A stretch of 64,000 nucleotides of DNA from assembly GCA_021793215.1 (NCBI GenBank), contig JAJYTE010000007.1, forward strand, positions 1 to 64,000. Reading direction: 5' to 3'. Numbering within the stretch: the stretch's first letter is position 1; each line of letters starts with the position of its first letter. The notes beneath the pieces were generated by a model. It worked only from the letters and a program-made list of their open reading frames with translations, searched no databases and had not been told where the DNA came from. Position numbers and translations under genes: made by a program. Positions 32,738 to 41,632 of this stretch are shown here, in pieces. Origin of the DNA: Bacillota bacterium. GTDB taxonomy: Bacteria > Bacillota > Sulfobacillia > JAJZYS01 > JAJYTV01.

Positions 32738-33955
32738 CTAGATCCCGAGGAGGCGACGTGCGACCTTCGAGGCGCGCTCTACCCCGTCACTGGGCGCGAA
32801 CACGCCGACCTGCCACAGGTCGCGGTAGCGGTCGCGCAGAAGCTCCGTCTCGGCATCGCCGCCGGGTGGGGCGTCAAGAGGGAAGATGCCCTCCGGAAGT
32901 CTCGTCGGCACCCGCATCTCGCGGAACTCGGGGGCCGACGGGCAGGCGATCGTGACGTCGCGCGGCGAAAGCCCCGCACCGCGAGCGATCTCCGCCTCCG
33001 CCTCTCGCCGAGCAGCAGGCGGCGCGAGCCTCTCGTACAGATCGGAAAGGTGCTGCTCGCCGATCTCCCGGCGCCCCGCGACAAGGGCACGGCGGTAGAG
33101 TTGACGGTTCGCGATGGCCCGCGCGAGGTGCGCCGCATCCTCTCCGAAGCGGCCCGACCCGAGATGTGAGAGCAGCACGTCGTCGGTGAGCGCGTAGAGT
33201 TCATGCGGCGCGAGTCCCTCGAGCGCGGCGAGTTCCACCGCCTTCGCGAGCATCGCTCCCGCCGCGATCTTCGTGTGGTGGAGGTAGACGCGCTCGGTGA
33301 GGATGTACCGCATGCGGAAGAGCTGCAGCACCTCGCTGCGCGCGTCGAGCCGCAGCCGGCCGTGTCGCTCGAGCTGCACCCCGAGACGCCCGTCGAGCAG
33401 CGAGAGCGACTGCAGCACGCGCTCGTCGTACGCCTGCCGCACCCCGGTAAAGTAGGCGTCGCGGCGCAGGTAATCGAGAAGGTCCGCGTCCACGGAACCT
33501 GCAACGATGTCCCTCGCCCAGCTGGGCACGTCGGGCGCATCGGTCAGGAGGGCGCGGACCGAGTCGCCGAAGGGAAGGCGCCCGAGCGCCTCCCCCAGCG
33601 CGCCGGAGAGCGCCCGCGCCATGCGCTGCGGCGTGTCGTGACGAGGCAGGAGCGGCCGCTCATCCTCGAAGGTGTGACCGAACGGCGCGTGGGCAATGTC
33701 GTGCAGCAGGGCAGCGACCTGGACGGTTTCGGCCCACTCGTCGTCCGAACGCCCGACGGCGGAAAGCATCAGCCGCGCGGCGTGCGCCGCTCCCAGTGAA
33801 TGCTCGAAGCGGCTATGCTGCGCGCCAGGGTACACGAGGTACGCGAGCCCGAGCTGGCGCACGCGGCGCAGACGCTGCATCTCGGGCGTATCGAGCAGCG
33901 CGGCGCACGTGTCCGGCAGCGCGATGTCGCCCCAGACGGGATCGCGGATCAGCAT
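32738..33955 (-). CDS. HD-domain phosphohydrolase (dNTPase-like)
   Basis: A 405-residue HD-superfamily phosphohydrolase resembling the SAMHD1/YwfO group, which hydrolyses nucleoside triphosphates. Metal motifs are readable: HSRFEHSLGAAHAA, LLHDIAHAPFGHTFED and VDADLLDYLRRD. ATG at 33955 is used, ten bases after GGAGG and overlapping the tlyA stop (TGATG). A GTG at 33964 is too close to the ribosome site. The gene lies between tlyA and nadK, suggesting a link to nucleotide pools; the substrate is not proven. Confidence 0.88.
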   Translation of the reverse strand: MLIRDPVWGDIALPDTCAALLDTPEMQRLRRVRQLGLAYLVYPGAQHSRFEHSLGAAHAARLMLSAVGRSDDEWAETVQVAALLHDIAHAPFGHTFEDERPLLPRHDTPQRMARALSGALGEALGRLPFGDSVRALLTDAPDVPSWARDIVAGSVDADLLDYLRRDAYFTGVRQAYDERVLQSLSLLDGRLGVQLERHGRLRLDARSEVLQLFRMRYILTERVYLHHTKIAAGAMLAKAVELAALEGLAPHELYALTDDVLLSHLGSGRFGEDAAHLARAIANRQLYRRALVAGRREIGEQHLSDLYERLAPPAARREAEAEIARGAGLSPRDVTIACPSAPEFREMRVPTRLPEGIFPLDAPPGGDAETELLRDRYRDLWQVGVFAPSDGVERASKVARRLLGI

Positions 33956-34737
33956 CAGCGCCACGCCTCCTGGACCGCCGCATCGACGTCAATCTCCACC
34001 TCGGCACCCGGGCCGAAGTGCATCAGGAACTCGCGGTTGCCCGAGGGACCGAGAATCGGGGAGGGACAGACTCCCCGGGCAGCGAGCCCGATGTCCGCGG
34101 AGAGCGTCGCGATGTCTGACAGAACACGCCGGTGCACTTCCGGATCCCGGACGACTCCACCCTTCGACACGAATGCCCGGCCCGCTTCGAACTGCGGCTT
34201 GACGAGCGCGATCACGTCCGCGCTCTCCGCGCGCAGGGCGCGCACCGCAGGCATCACGTGGTGCAGGGAGATGAAGGAGAGGTCCAAGGTGAAGAGCGAT
34301 ACCGGCTCCGGCAGGTCCCCTTCGCGCAGGTAGCGGAGGTTGGTGCGCTCGAGCACCACGACGCGCGCGTCCTCGCGCAATGACAGCGCGAGCTGGCCGT
34401 AGCCTACGTCGACGGCGTAAACGCGCTCCGCGCCCTCGCGCAGGAGGACGTCCGTGAAGCCTCCGGTGGAGGCACCCGCGTCGAGCGCCACCCGCCCCGG
34501 GACCGCGACTTTGAAGCGACGCAGTGCCTCGATCAGTTTCAGGGCACCGCGGGACGCGTAGGGGAATGGCGCCTTCAGCGCAATCTCTGCGGTCTCCGCC
34601 ACCGCCATGCCCGCCTTCGGCGCAGGCTGCCCGTCCACGAGCACCTGTCCTGCGAGGATCATCGCCTGGGCGCGGCTGCGCGTCTCGCACAGCCCCCGCG
34701 CGACGAGGGCCTCGTCAAGACGCGTCTTGGTTGACAT
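33955..34737 (-). CDS. tlyA: TlyA-family 16S/23S rRNA 2'-O-methyltransferase
   Basis: A 260-residue protein with an N-terminal S4 RNA-binding domain (TRLDEALVARGLCETRSRAQ) and an FtsJ/RrmJ-like methyltransferase domain with LDAGASTGGFTDVLL (SAM site) and DLSFISL. The TlyA family 2'-O-methylates rRNA; family members are often called hemolysins, a misleading name. It corresponds to YqxC of Bacillus and overlaps the end of dxs. Confidence 0.94.
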   Translation of the reverse strand: MSTKTRLDEALVARGLCETRSRAQAMILAGQVLVDGQPAPKAGMAVAETAEIALKAPFPYASRGALKLIEALRRFKVAVPGRVALDAGASTGGFTDVLLREGAERVYAVDVGYGQLALSLREDARVVVLERTNLRYLREGDLPEPVSLFTLDLSFISLHHVMPAVRALRAESADVIALVKPQFEAGRAFVSKGGVVRDPEVHRRVLSDIATLSADIGLAARGVCPSPILGPSGNREFLMHFGPGAEVEIDVDAAVQEAWR

Positions 34738-36586
34738 CGAGGCGCTGCTGCACGCGCTTTGCGATCTGCTGCGGCGTCAGTCCGCACTCCTCGAGCTGCT
34801 CCTGGCGGGAGGCGTGCTCGATGTAGCGGTCCGGCACGGCGAAGCGCTCGAAGCGCCCGCGGAAGCCATCCGAAACCAGTTCGGAGAGCACCGCGTCACC
34901 GAAGCCTCCCTGCTCCGTCGCTTCCTCGAGCGTCGCGACGAACGGGTACTCCCCCGCGCGGCGCACCATCTCCACGTCCACGGGCTTGATGAACCGCGCG
35001 TCGGCGACGGCGAGAGAGATGCCCTGCGCGTTCAGGAGCTGCGCGGCGTCGAGCGCCGCCTGAACCATCGTCCCGACCGCAAGCAGGGCGCCGTGCGTGC
35101 CTTGGCGCAGCCACTCGCCCTCGCCGACGCCGAAGGGACTCGGCACGCGGTCTACCCCGGGGCAGTTGCCGCGTGGGTAGCGCACCGCAAACGGGCCGTC
35201 GTGGCGCAAGGAGAGTTCGAGCATCGCCGAAAGTTCCGCTTCGTCGCGCGGTGCGGCGATCACGTAGCCTGGGATTGCCCGGAGGTAGGCGAGGTCGTAC
35301 AGACCTTGGTGGGTCGCGCCATCCTCTCCGACGAGGCCGGCACGGTCCAGGCAGAACGTGACGGGCAGCCGCTGGATGCCGATGTCATGGATCAGCTGGT
35401 CGTACGCGCGCTGCAGGAAGGTCGAGTAGATGGCGCAGAGCGGACGCAGTCCTTGCGTCGCCATACCTGCGGAGAACGCCACGGCATGCGCCTCCGCGAT
35501 GCCTACGTCGAAGAAGCGGTCCGGATGGACCTGCCGGAACCGGACGAGTCCCGTACCGTCTGCCATGGCGGCCGTCACGGCGACGATGCGTGGGTCCTTC
35601 TTGCCAAGTTCCACCGCGATCGTGCCGAACGCCTCGCTCCAGCTGGTTCCCGACTTGCGGGCCGACTTGCCTTGCCCGGTCTCCACCTGGAACGGCGCCG
35701 TCGAGTGCCACTTGTTCGCGTCCTGCGCCGCGGGTTCGTAGCCGTGGCCCTTCTCCGTGACAGCGTGCACCAGCACCGGCCCGCCGATCTCTCGCGCGCG
35801 CCGCAGCACCGTGCGCAGCATGCCTACGTCGTGCCCGTCGATCGGCCCGAGGTAGCGCACGCCCAGTTCCTCGAACAGCTGCCCCGGTACGAGCAGGTGC
35901 TTGACGGAGTCCTTCATGCGCTCCGCCGCCTCGGCTGCGCCGCGTCCAACGAGAGGGATCGCCCGAAGCGCCGACTCGACGTCGTGCTTCAGGCGGGAGA
36001 AGGCTGGAGCTGCGCGCAGGCGCGTCAGGTAGGTGGAGACGGCCCCGACGTTCGGGGAGATCGACATCGAGTTGTCGTTCAGGACGATGATCAGGTCCGT
36101 ACCGAGCTGGCCCGCGTTGTTCAGTCCCTCGTAGGCGAGACCCCCCGTCAGCGCACCGTCGCCGACGATCGCCGCGACGGCGAAGTCCTCCTTGCGCACG
36201 TCCCGCGCCGTCGCGACCCCGAGCGCCGCGGAGATCGCGGTCGAGGCGTGCCCCGCTCCGAACGCGTCGTGCTCGCTCTCGGCCCGGCGCAGGTAGCCGC
36301 TTGCGCCGCCCTTTTGGCGCAGGTGCTGGAAGATCTCGCGCCGGCCGGTCAGCAGCTTGTGGGCGTAGGCCTGGTGCCCGACGTCGAAGAGAAGCTTGTC
36401 CCTCGGCGACTGCAGTACGGCGTGCAGCGCAACGACGATCTCCACGGCGCCTAGGCTCGGCGCCAAGTGGCCGCCGACTCGGGAGACGACGTCGATGATC
36501 TCATGGCGCAGATCCGTGCAGACCTGGCGCAGTTCTGCGTCGGTGCAGTTCGCGAGATCCTTGCCGGTTAATTCTCGGGATGCCAA
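34715..36586 (-). CDS. dxs: 1-deoxy-D-xylulose-5-phosphate synthase
   Basis: Thiamine-diphosphate enzyme condensing pyruvate and glyceraldehyde-3-phosphate, the first step of the MEP isoprenoid pathway. The 623 residues include FDVGHQAYAHKLLTGR, GHASTAISAALG, the ThDP motif GDGALTGG...NDN and the C-terminal transketolase domain. TTG at 36586 follows GGGGAGGG by about 11 bases. It directly follows the oapA-like gene, with ispA just beyond, so isoprenoid synthesis is clustered around the OLE locus. Confidence 0.97.
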   Translation of the reverse strand: MASRELTGKDLANCTDAELRQVCTDLRHEIIDVVSRVGGHLAPSLGAVEIVVALHAVLQSPRDKLLFDVGHQAYAHKLLTGRREIFQHLRQKGGASGYLRRAESEHDAFGAGHASTAISAALGVATARDVRKEDFAVAAIVGDGALTGGLAYEGLNNAGQLGTDLIIVLNDNSMSISPNVGAVSTYLTRLRAAPAFSRLKHDVESALRAIPLVGRGAAEAAERMKDSVKHLLVPGQLFEELGVRYLGPIDGHDVGMLRTVLRRAREIGGPVLVHAVTEKGHGYEPAAQDANKWHSTAPFQVETGQGKSARKSGTSWSEAFGTIAVELGKKDPRIVAVTAAMADGTGLVRFRQVHPDRFFDVGIAEAHAVAFSAGMATQGLRPLCAIYSTFLQRAYDQLIHDIGIQRLPVTFCLDRAGLVGEDGATHQGLYDLAYLRAIPGYVIAAPRDEAELSAMLELSLRHDGPFAVRYPRGNCPGVDRVPSPFGVGEGEWLRQGTHGALLAVGTMVQAALDAAQLLNAQGISLAVADARFIKPVDVEMVRRAGEYPFVATLEEATEQGGFGDAVLSELVSDGFRGRFERFAVPDRYIEHASRQEQLEECGLTPQQIAKRVQQRLDVNQDAS

Positions 36587-36589
36587 CGC

Positions 36590-37168
36590 TCAAAGCCCTC
36601 CCCGACGCCGCTTGGGCGAGTCCTCCAGAATGTGCAGCGGCAGTACCCGCTCGACTGCCTCGAGCAGTCTTCCCGTGAGCCAGACGACCGTGTCCGCCCG
36701 CCGAACGGCGAGTCCCTTCGCTGCTGATTTTAGCCCAATCGTCAACGCGGAGACGAGTGCAATGGCGACGATCGTCGAAACGGCCTGCCAGTCCGGCGGT
36801 GCGATGCGAATCGCGAGGCTCGCGGTGAGTGCTCCGGAAAGGGTGCCCGCGATGTCTCCGACCATGTCGGAGCAGACGGTCGCAACCCTGTCCGCCTCCC
36901 GCACGAGGCGCAAACCCTTGCGCGCACCCGGGCGCCTCGTGGATGAGCGCGCGTGGAAGGGCGTCTCGTGCGCGCGGGTCGCCGCGACGCCGACGATGTC
37001 GAACGCGACACCCAGGAGAATGATCAGCAGAAGAACTGGAAATCCTAGCAGCGCTGGCCAACTGGTGGCGGCCGAGTGCGTCGGCCACGTCACCAGGAGC
37101 GCAACGACGAACGCCACGGCCGCATAGCGCAAAGCGCGCAGGCCGAGGCGTGGTTGCTTCCTCGTCAC
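36590..37168 (-). CDS. oapA: OapA-like membrane protein (DUF21/CNNM-like), OLE RNA partner
   Basis: A 192-residue membrane protein with about four hydrophobic helices (~11-32, ~39-62, ~105-125, ~130-152). A conserved-looking segment GVAFDIVGVAATRAHETPFH is followed by a basic loop (ARSSTRRPGARKGLR). This pattern, reminiscent of DUF21/CNNM proteins, together with its place directly downstream of the proposed OLE RNA and upstream of dxs, matches OLE-associated protein A. OapA binds OLE RNA and brings it to the membrane. GTG at 37168 lies six bases after GGAGG; an ATG at 37180 overlaps that site. Assignment is from context plus overall character. Confidence 0.8.
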   Translation of the reverse strand: MTRKQPRLGLRALRYAAVAFVVALLVTWPTHSAATSWPALLGFPVLLLIILLGVAFDIVGVAATRAHETPFHARSSTRRPGARKGLRLVREADRVATVCSDMVGDIAGTLSGALTASLAIRIAPPDWQAVSTIVAIALVSALTIGLKSAAKGLAVRRADTVVWLTGRLLEAVERVLPLHILEDSPKRRRGGL

Positions 37169-37189
37169 AAATGCCTCCATCGGAAGGCT

Positions 37190-37799
37190 TCGGGTGGAAG
37201 CGCGCAGGGTAAACGCTGCGTCTTAGGTCCAGCTGGCTTTCCCAACCGAAGAACCGGACGTTGCCGGCCGGCGGTTCCCCATTCTCTCCGGTGCGCCCTG
37301 TCACCAAAGGCGCTGCTAGATTGCCACTCAGAACGCACTGTAATCCCCTGCGCGCCTCGCGGATCGCGAACAGCCTAGGAGTTTTCCTCGCGGCGCGTGT
37401 GTTCCCTTAGCCTCTTTTGCCAGGCGGGTTTCGATCGGCAGCGGCAGCGGATCAGGGCCCCGATCGCGCATGCCGGAACCCGACATCCCTCCGCCCAGCT
37501 CAAGGCAGGCTACGCTGTACCAAGCGCCTGGCCATGCCCAGCACCTGGTTACAGGTACAACTCCAGGCCATAACTTCACCCGCAGGCGGGTGCGCCACGA
37601 ACCTGGGCCTCCACGGGGGTTGGGTGCGGAACCACATGCCATTATGGGTGCCCCAACCTCCCTGACTCCCAGCACGAACCCGGACTTGGCGTTCCACGCC
37701 CGCACCAGGAGCTTCATCGATGTGCCCTTCGACGGATTTTTAGGCCCGCCCTAGGGGAGACACGTCCGGCTAGGATACTGCTCCACCCGTAAAGTTCAC
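37190..37799 (-). ncRNA. OLE RNA (ornate, large, extremophilic) candidate
   Basis: The 673-base gap between ispA and the oapA-like gene has no convincing coding region. It is the exact position where OLE RNA (about 600 nt) is found in other Firmicutes: after ispA, before oapA and dxs, same strand. Stem-loops are visible. The first is 37526-37531 with 37563-37568, enclosing ACCTG-GTTA-CAGGT at 37543-37556. The second is CACCCGC at 37577-37583 with GCGGGTG at 37586-37592. The third is GGTTGGG at 37618-37624 with CCCAACC at 37652-37658. An extended -10 lies just upstream. OLE RNA forms a membrane ribonucleoprotein tied to stress and magnesium tolerance in Halalkalibacterium (Bacillus) halodurans. 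Boundaries are approximate. Confidence 0.82.
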
Positions 37800-37805
37800 A
37801 TGTCG

Positions 37806-37814
37806 AGTATACCA
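37806..37814 (-). promoter_or_regulatory. Extended -10 promoter for OLE RNA
   Basis: On the minus strand TGGTATACT is a near-consensus extended -10 box just after the ispA stop. Predicted start near 37799, which would set the 5' end of the OLE RNA. No clear -35 is present. OLE may therefore be made both from this site and by readthrough from ispA. Confidence 0.55.
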
Positions 37815-37841
37815 CCACGCCGACGCGACGCGCGATGGCCG

Positions 37842-38705
37842 TCAGCGCCTGCGATCCCCAAGTTCCTCCAACAGCGCGCCGAGTCTGCTCGTCTCGACGC
37901 CTGACGCGCTCGCAGTTTGCAGCGCGTCCCGCGCGAACTGCGCATGCTCGTCATGGTGCGCGCGTGCACCCTCGACTCCCAAAAATCGGACGATGTTCGG
38001 CCGTTCTTTGTCCGCGTCTTTGCCCAGGCGCTTTCCGATCTCCGACTCGAGGCCGACGACGTCCAGCAGATCGTCGCGAATCTGGAACGCGACACCGAGC
38101 GAGCAGCCGAACGCGCGCAGCGCGTCGACCGCCGGTGCCGTGGCGTCCGCGAGTTGCGCGCCCATCGCTGCGGCTGCGCCCATCAGCGCGCCCGTCTTCG
38201 CCTGCGCGACGCGCATGGAACCCGCCGCGTCCTGCGCTCCCTTGAGGTCGAGCACCTGACCGCCGACCATTCCGCGACCAACGCCCGCGCCGCTCGCCAG
38301 TTCGCCGATGGCGCGCAGGGCACAACTTGGTGCGACGCCTCGCAGTTCGCGGGAGAGCAGATCGAAGGCGAGCGTCAGCAGGCCGTCGCCGACCAGGATG
38401 GCGGTCGCCTCGCCGAACGCTTTGTGCGTCGTGGGGCGGCCGCGGCGCAAGTCGTCATCGTCCATCGCGGGCAGGTCGTCATGTACGAGCGAGTACGCGT
38501 GAACGCATTCGACGGCGGCGGCCGCCGGCAGGAGTTCATGCCAATCGGCCCCGCAGCCCTGCGCGGCGAGCAGTACGAGCGCGGCGCGCAGCCGCTTGCC
38601 TCCCGCCAGCGCGTAGGCCATCGGGCCCGCCAGGGGATGGTCCGTGCCCGGTGCCCTGCGGATTGCCTCCTCGATCTTCGGGAGGAACTCCGAGAGCGCG
38701 TTCAA
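37842..38705 (-). CDS. ispA: Farnesyl/geranylgeranyl diphosphate synthase
   Basis: Short-chain prenyl diphosphate synthase. The 287 residues have the first Asp-rich motif VHDDLPAMDDDDLRRGRPT, GGKRLR for diphosphate binding, GGQVLDL and the second motif IRDDLLDV. TTG at 38705 overlaps the xseB stop by four bases and follows GAGGG. The usual order xseA-xseB-ispA-(OLE-oapA)-dxs is kept. Confidence 0.95.
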   Translation of the reverse strand: MNALSEFLPKIEEAIRRAPGTDHPLAGPMAYALAGGKRLRAALVLLAAQGCGADWHELLPAAAAVECVHAYSLVHDDLPAMDDDDLRRGRPTTHKAFGEATAILVGDGLLTLAFDLLSRELRGVAPSCALRAIGELASGAGVGRGMVGGQVLDLKGAQDAAGSMRVAQAKTGALMGAAAAMGAQLADATAPAVDALRAFGCSLGVAFQIRDDLLDVVGLESEIGKRLGKDADKERPNIVRFLGVEGARAHHDEHAQFARDALQTASASGVETSRLGALLEELGDRRR

Positions 38706-38923
38706 GATCCGCTTCCCTCGCTCAGGTCCGCCGGCGGGGCCCCCTGCGCGTCGCCCAGCAGTTCTTCGATCCGCCCCTCGGCTTGGCCGAGGATCTCCTC
38801 GCACTTCCTCGCGAGCTGCATGCCTTCCTCGAACAGCTTCAGCGACGCGTCGAGTTCGCCGCCGCCCGACTCGAGCTGCTGGACGATCGCCTCGAGCCGC
38901 GCGATCGCTTCTTCAAACGACAT
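38702..38923 (-). CDS. xseB: Exodeoxyribonuclease VII small subunit
   Basis: The 73-residue regulatory subunit of exonuclease VII. The family core [20 protein letters not shown] followed by LDASLKLFEEGMQLARKCEE is complete; the acidic tail is variable. It overlaps xseA upstream and ispA downstream. Confidence 0.95.
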   Translation of the reverse strand: MSFEEAIARLEAIVQQLESGGGELDASLKLFEEGMQLARKCEEILGQAEGRIEELLGDAQGAPPADLSEGSGS

Positions 38924-40127
38924 CTTCCGTCTCCCCCCGCGCCACGCCTTCGATCCGCGAGTGCGCCCTTCCGTCCTGGAGCCGCAATGTCACCTGATCG
39001 CCGACGCGCAGGGCGCCAACCGTTGAGACCGCCTCGCCTTCCTTGAGCACCAGCGCGTAACCGCGCCTGAGAGGCCCGCTGGGGTCGAGCGCCCGAAGCC
39101 GGAGGTCGAGGTTCGACAGCGCCGCGCGCCGCTGCGCGGAGCCGGCACGACCGAGGTGCTGCAGTAGTCGAAGCTCCTGCGCCAGTCGGTCGCGGCGCGC
39201 CTGGACGATGTCCATCGGCCTGCGCAGGGGCGGACGCCCGGCGAGTTGCGACGCATGCCTTCTGCGATCGTAGACGGCGCGCCGGACGCCGCCCTCCGCC
39301 CGGCCGCGCAGTTCGCGCACGCGCGAGAGAAGTTCCAGCAGGTTCGGCACGCAGATCTCGGCGGCCGCGCTTGGCGTAGGCGCGCGGTGGTCCGCCGCGA
39401 AATCCGCGAGCGTGAAGTCCGTCTCGTGACCGATGGCCGACACGACCGGCACCGGGCTCGCCGCGATGGCTCGTACAAGCGCTTCGTCGTTGAAGGCCGA
39501 AAGGTCCTCCTGTCCTCCGCCGCCGCGGCCCAGGATCACGACGTCGACGCCCGGGGCGCGCGCCACGCGCAGCAGTTGGCGGACGATCTCCTCCGCGGCA
39601 CCTTGCCCCTGGACGCGGGCCGGTGCGACGAGGAGGTCGACGGGAGGGTGGCGCCGCCGTGCGATCTGGATGATGTCCCGCAGTGCAGCGCCCGACGCCG
39701 ACGTCACGACACCCACGCGGCGCGGAACCAGCGGCAGGGGGCGCTTACGCTCCGGCGAGAAGAGGCCCTCGGCTTCCAGCCGAGCCTTCAGCTCCTGCAG
39801 CCGCAGGAGCTGTGCGCCGAGGCCGATCTGCTCCACGCGCTCGGCGTAGACCTGCACCTGTCCCGCCGGTTCGTAGAACGCAACCTGGCCGGTTACCAGC
39901 ACCATGTCGCCGTCCTTGGGAGCGAACGCGACCTGGCGGAAGCGGGATCGGAACATCACGCCGCGCAGCTGGGCCCGATCGTCCTTCATCGTGAAGTAGA
40001 AGTGCCCTGAGGGATGCGCCTTGCAGTTCGCAAGCTCCCCCCGGATGCAGACGAGGCGGAGCCGGGGCTCCGCCTCCATGATGCCTGTCAGGACGCGTGC
40101 GACTTCGAAGACACCGAGGATCTCCAC
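38913..40127 (-). CDS. xseA: Exodeoxyribonuclease VII large subunit
   Basis: Catalytic subunit of exonuclease VII, degrading single-stranded DNA. The 404 residues show an N-terminal OB fold ([20 protein letters not shown]), the nuclease core ([55 protein letters not shown]) and a C-terminal helical region. GTG at 40127 lies seven bases after GGAGG, inside the end of folD (40-base overlap). Confidence 0.95.
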   Translation of the reverse strand: MEILGVFEVARVLTGIMEAEPRLRLVCIRGELANCKAHPSGHFYFTMKDDRAQLRGVMFRSRFRQVAFAPKDGDMVLVTGQVAFYEPAGQVQVYAERVEQIGLGAQLLRLQELKARLEAEGLFSPERKRPLPLVPRRVGVVTSASGAALRDIIQIARRRHPPVDLLVAPARVQGQGAAEEIVRQLLRVARAPGVDVVILGRGGGGQEDLSAFNDEALVRAIAASPVPVVSAIGHETDFTLADFAADHRAPTPSAAAEICVPNLLELLSRVRELRGRAEGGVRRAVYDRRRHASQLAGRPPLRRPMDIVQARRDRLAQELRLLQHLGRAGSAQRRAALSNLDLRLRALDPSGPLRRGYALVLKEGEAVSTVGALRVGDQVTLRLQDGRAHSRIEGVARGETEDVV

Positions 40128-40963
40128 TGCATCGCCTCCAGGCAGTTGCGCAGCAGGAGCGCGATCGTCATGGGACCGACCCCGCCGGGGACCGGCGTGA
40201 TGCAGCCGGCAACGGGCTCGACCTCGTCGAAGAGCACGTCGCCCTTCAGCTTGCCATCCTCACCCCTGTTCGTGCCCACGTCGATCACCGCTGCGCCCTC
40301 CTTGACGTGCGCCTTGCCGATCAGCCCCTGTCGGCCGGCTGCGACGACGAGGATGTCCGCCCTGCGCGTCACCTCCGCGAGGTCACGCGTGTGCGAGTGC
40401 GCGATGGTCACCGTGGCGCCGGCGCCGAGCAGAAGGTGCGCCATCGGCTTGCCGACGATCGCGCTGCGGCCTACGACGACCGCCGCCTTGCCGTCGGGGT
40501 CGACCCCGACGGAGCGCAGGAGTTCCATGACCCCCTGGGGTGTGCACGGGCGCAGTCCCTTCTGCCCCAGCAGCAGGCGCCCCGCCTGCACCGGGGTCAA
40601 CCCGTCGACGTCCTTCTCGGGGTCGATCGCCGCCACGACCGCCTGCGGGTCGATTCCGGACGGTAGGGGCAGCTGCACGAGGTACCCGTCGATCTCGTCC
40701 GCGCGGTTCAGCTGCTCAAGTAGCTGCAAGAGCGCCTGCTGCGTCGTGTCGGCTGGCAGCCTGTGCACCTCGGAGTGGAAGCCGACCTCCTGGGCTGCGC
40801 GCTCCTTGTTGCGGACGTAGATCGCGGACGCGGGGTCGTCCCCGACGAGCACGACCGCCAGGCCCGGCACTCTGCCGTACTGCTCGCGTACGCGCTTCGT
40901 TTCCTCCGCGATCTCCAAGCGAACGCGACGCGCGACTTCCTTGCCGTCAATGATCTGAGCCAT
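40088..40963 (-). CDS. folD: Bifunctional methylenetetrahydrofolate dehydrogenase/cyclohydrolase
   Basis: Interconverts 5,10-methylene-, methenyl- and 10-formyl-tetrahydrofolate with NADP. The 291 residues contain [20 protein letters not shown] (with the catalytic Lys), [12 protein letters not shown] and [18 protein letters not shown] for NADP, and end in [17 protein letters not shown]. It overlaps nusB and xseA. Confidence 0.96.
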   Translation of the reverse strand: MAQIIDGKEVARRVRLEIAEETKRVREQYGRVPGLAVVLVGDDPASAIYVRNKERAAQEVGFHSEVHRLPADTTQQALLQLLEQLNRADEIDGYLVQLPLPSGIDPQAVVAAIDPEKDVDGLTPVQAGRLLLGQKGLRPCTPQGVMELLRSVGVDPDGKAAVVVGRSAIVGKPMAHLLLGAGATVTIAHSHTRDLAEVTRRADILVVAAGRQGLIGKAHVKEGAAVIDVGTNRGEDGKLKGDVLFDEVEPVAGCITPVPGGVGPMTIALLLRNCLEAMQWRSSVSSKSHAS

Positions 40964-41408
40964 CGTCCTTCTCCACTTCTTCCTGCTGGTCTTGATCCCG
41001 ATCGCGCAACGGCCGACCGATCTCCTCGGCGAGGCGCGCCAGAACCCCGTTGACGAAGCGCGGGGCCTCCTCGGTAGAGTAGATGCCCGCGAGCTCGACC
41101 GCCTCGCTGACCACGGCGGTCGAGGGGATCCGAGGCTGGTGCATCAGTTCGTACGTAGCGAGGCGCAGAAGGCTGCGATCCACCGAAGCAAGCCTCGGCA
41201 AGCTCCAGCCGCGCGTCAGGCGCGAAATCCGCTCGTCGATCTCCTCTTTGTGCTCGAGAACCCCTTCGCAGAGCGTGCGCGCGTAGTCGGCGAAGCCCTC
41301 GGGCTCGCCCTCCAGTGCCTGGCGCAGCGCGTCCGCTGGATCCTGGCGACCTACGTCGATCGCGAAGAGTGCACGCAGGGCCAGTACGCGCGACTGCCGC
41401 CGCGCCAT
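40947..41408 (-). CDS. nusB: Transcription antitermination protein NusB
   Basis: All-helical NusB, binding boxA RNA with NusE in rRNA antitermination. The 153 residues include [38 protein letters not shown] and [20 protein letters not shown] followed by [12 protein letters not shown] shares a base with the stop of the upstream DUF2273 gene. The acidic C-terminal tail is longer than usual. Confidence 0.95.
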   Translation of the reverse strand: MARRQSRVLALRALFAIDVGRQDPADALRQALEGEPEGFADYARTLCEGVLEHKEEIDERISRLTRGWSLPRLASVDRSLLRLATYELMHQPRIPSTAVVSEAVELAGIYSTEEAPRFVNGVLARLAEEIGRPLRDRDQDQQEEVEKDDGSDH

Positions 41409-41632
41409 CAGTCGCGATCCCTCGTGAAGATCCGCTCAAGGAGGCCGCCCCAGTCCGCGCTTTCAAAGTCGAAGCGCGTTCCGATGTACCAGCCCACCAC
41501 GCCCGCGAGCAGCACGAACAACGCGGCGAAGAACCCGATCTCCACCGCGAGCAGCGCCCACACCACGCCGATGGCCCCGCCTACGAGGGCACCGGGGCGC
41601 TCCTGCCAAAGGTGCAGCCAAAACTCCCGCAT
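41408..41632 (-). CDS. DUF2273 small membrane protein of the Asp23/AmaP cluster
   Basis: A 74-residue protein with two hydrophobic helices (~14-30 and ~32-50) and a short acidic tail, matching DUF2273 proteins encoded with asp23 and amaP. Its ATG directly follows the amaP stop (TAG-ATG). Function is unknown; a membrane role in the envelope stress complex is suggested by the neighbours. Confidence 0.82.
   Translation of the reverse strand: MREFWLHLWQERPGALVGGAIGVVWALLAVEIGFFAALFVLLAGVVGWYIGTRFDFESADWGGLLERIFTRDRD

Noticed and set aside
37328-37717. A 129-codon open frame on the minus strand within the ispA-oapA gap
   Set aside because: Trp- and Pro-rich unlikely protein, weak ribosome site, and it runs across the stem-loops; position and structure fit OLE RNA better.
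37181-37841. tmRNA, RNase P RNA, SRP RNA or 6S RNA for the same gap
   Set aside because: No GAGGAAAGTCC core of RNase P, no SRP GGAA/GGAG loop pattern, no tmRNA tag frame or CCA-type end; gene context is specific to OLE.
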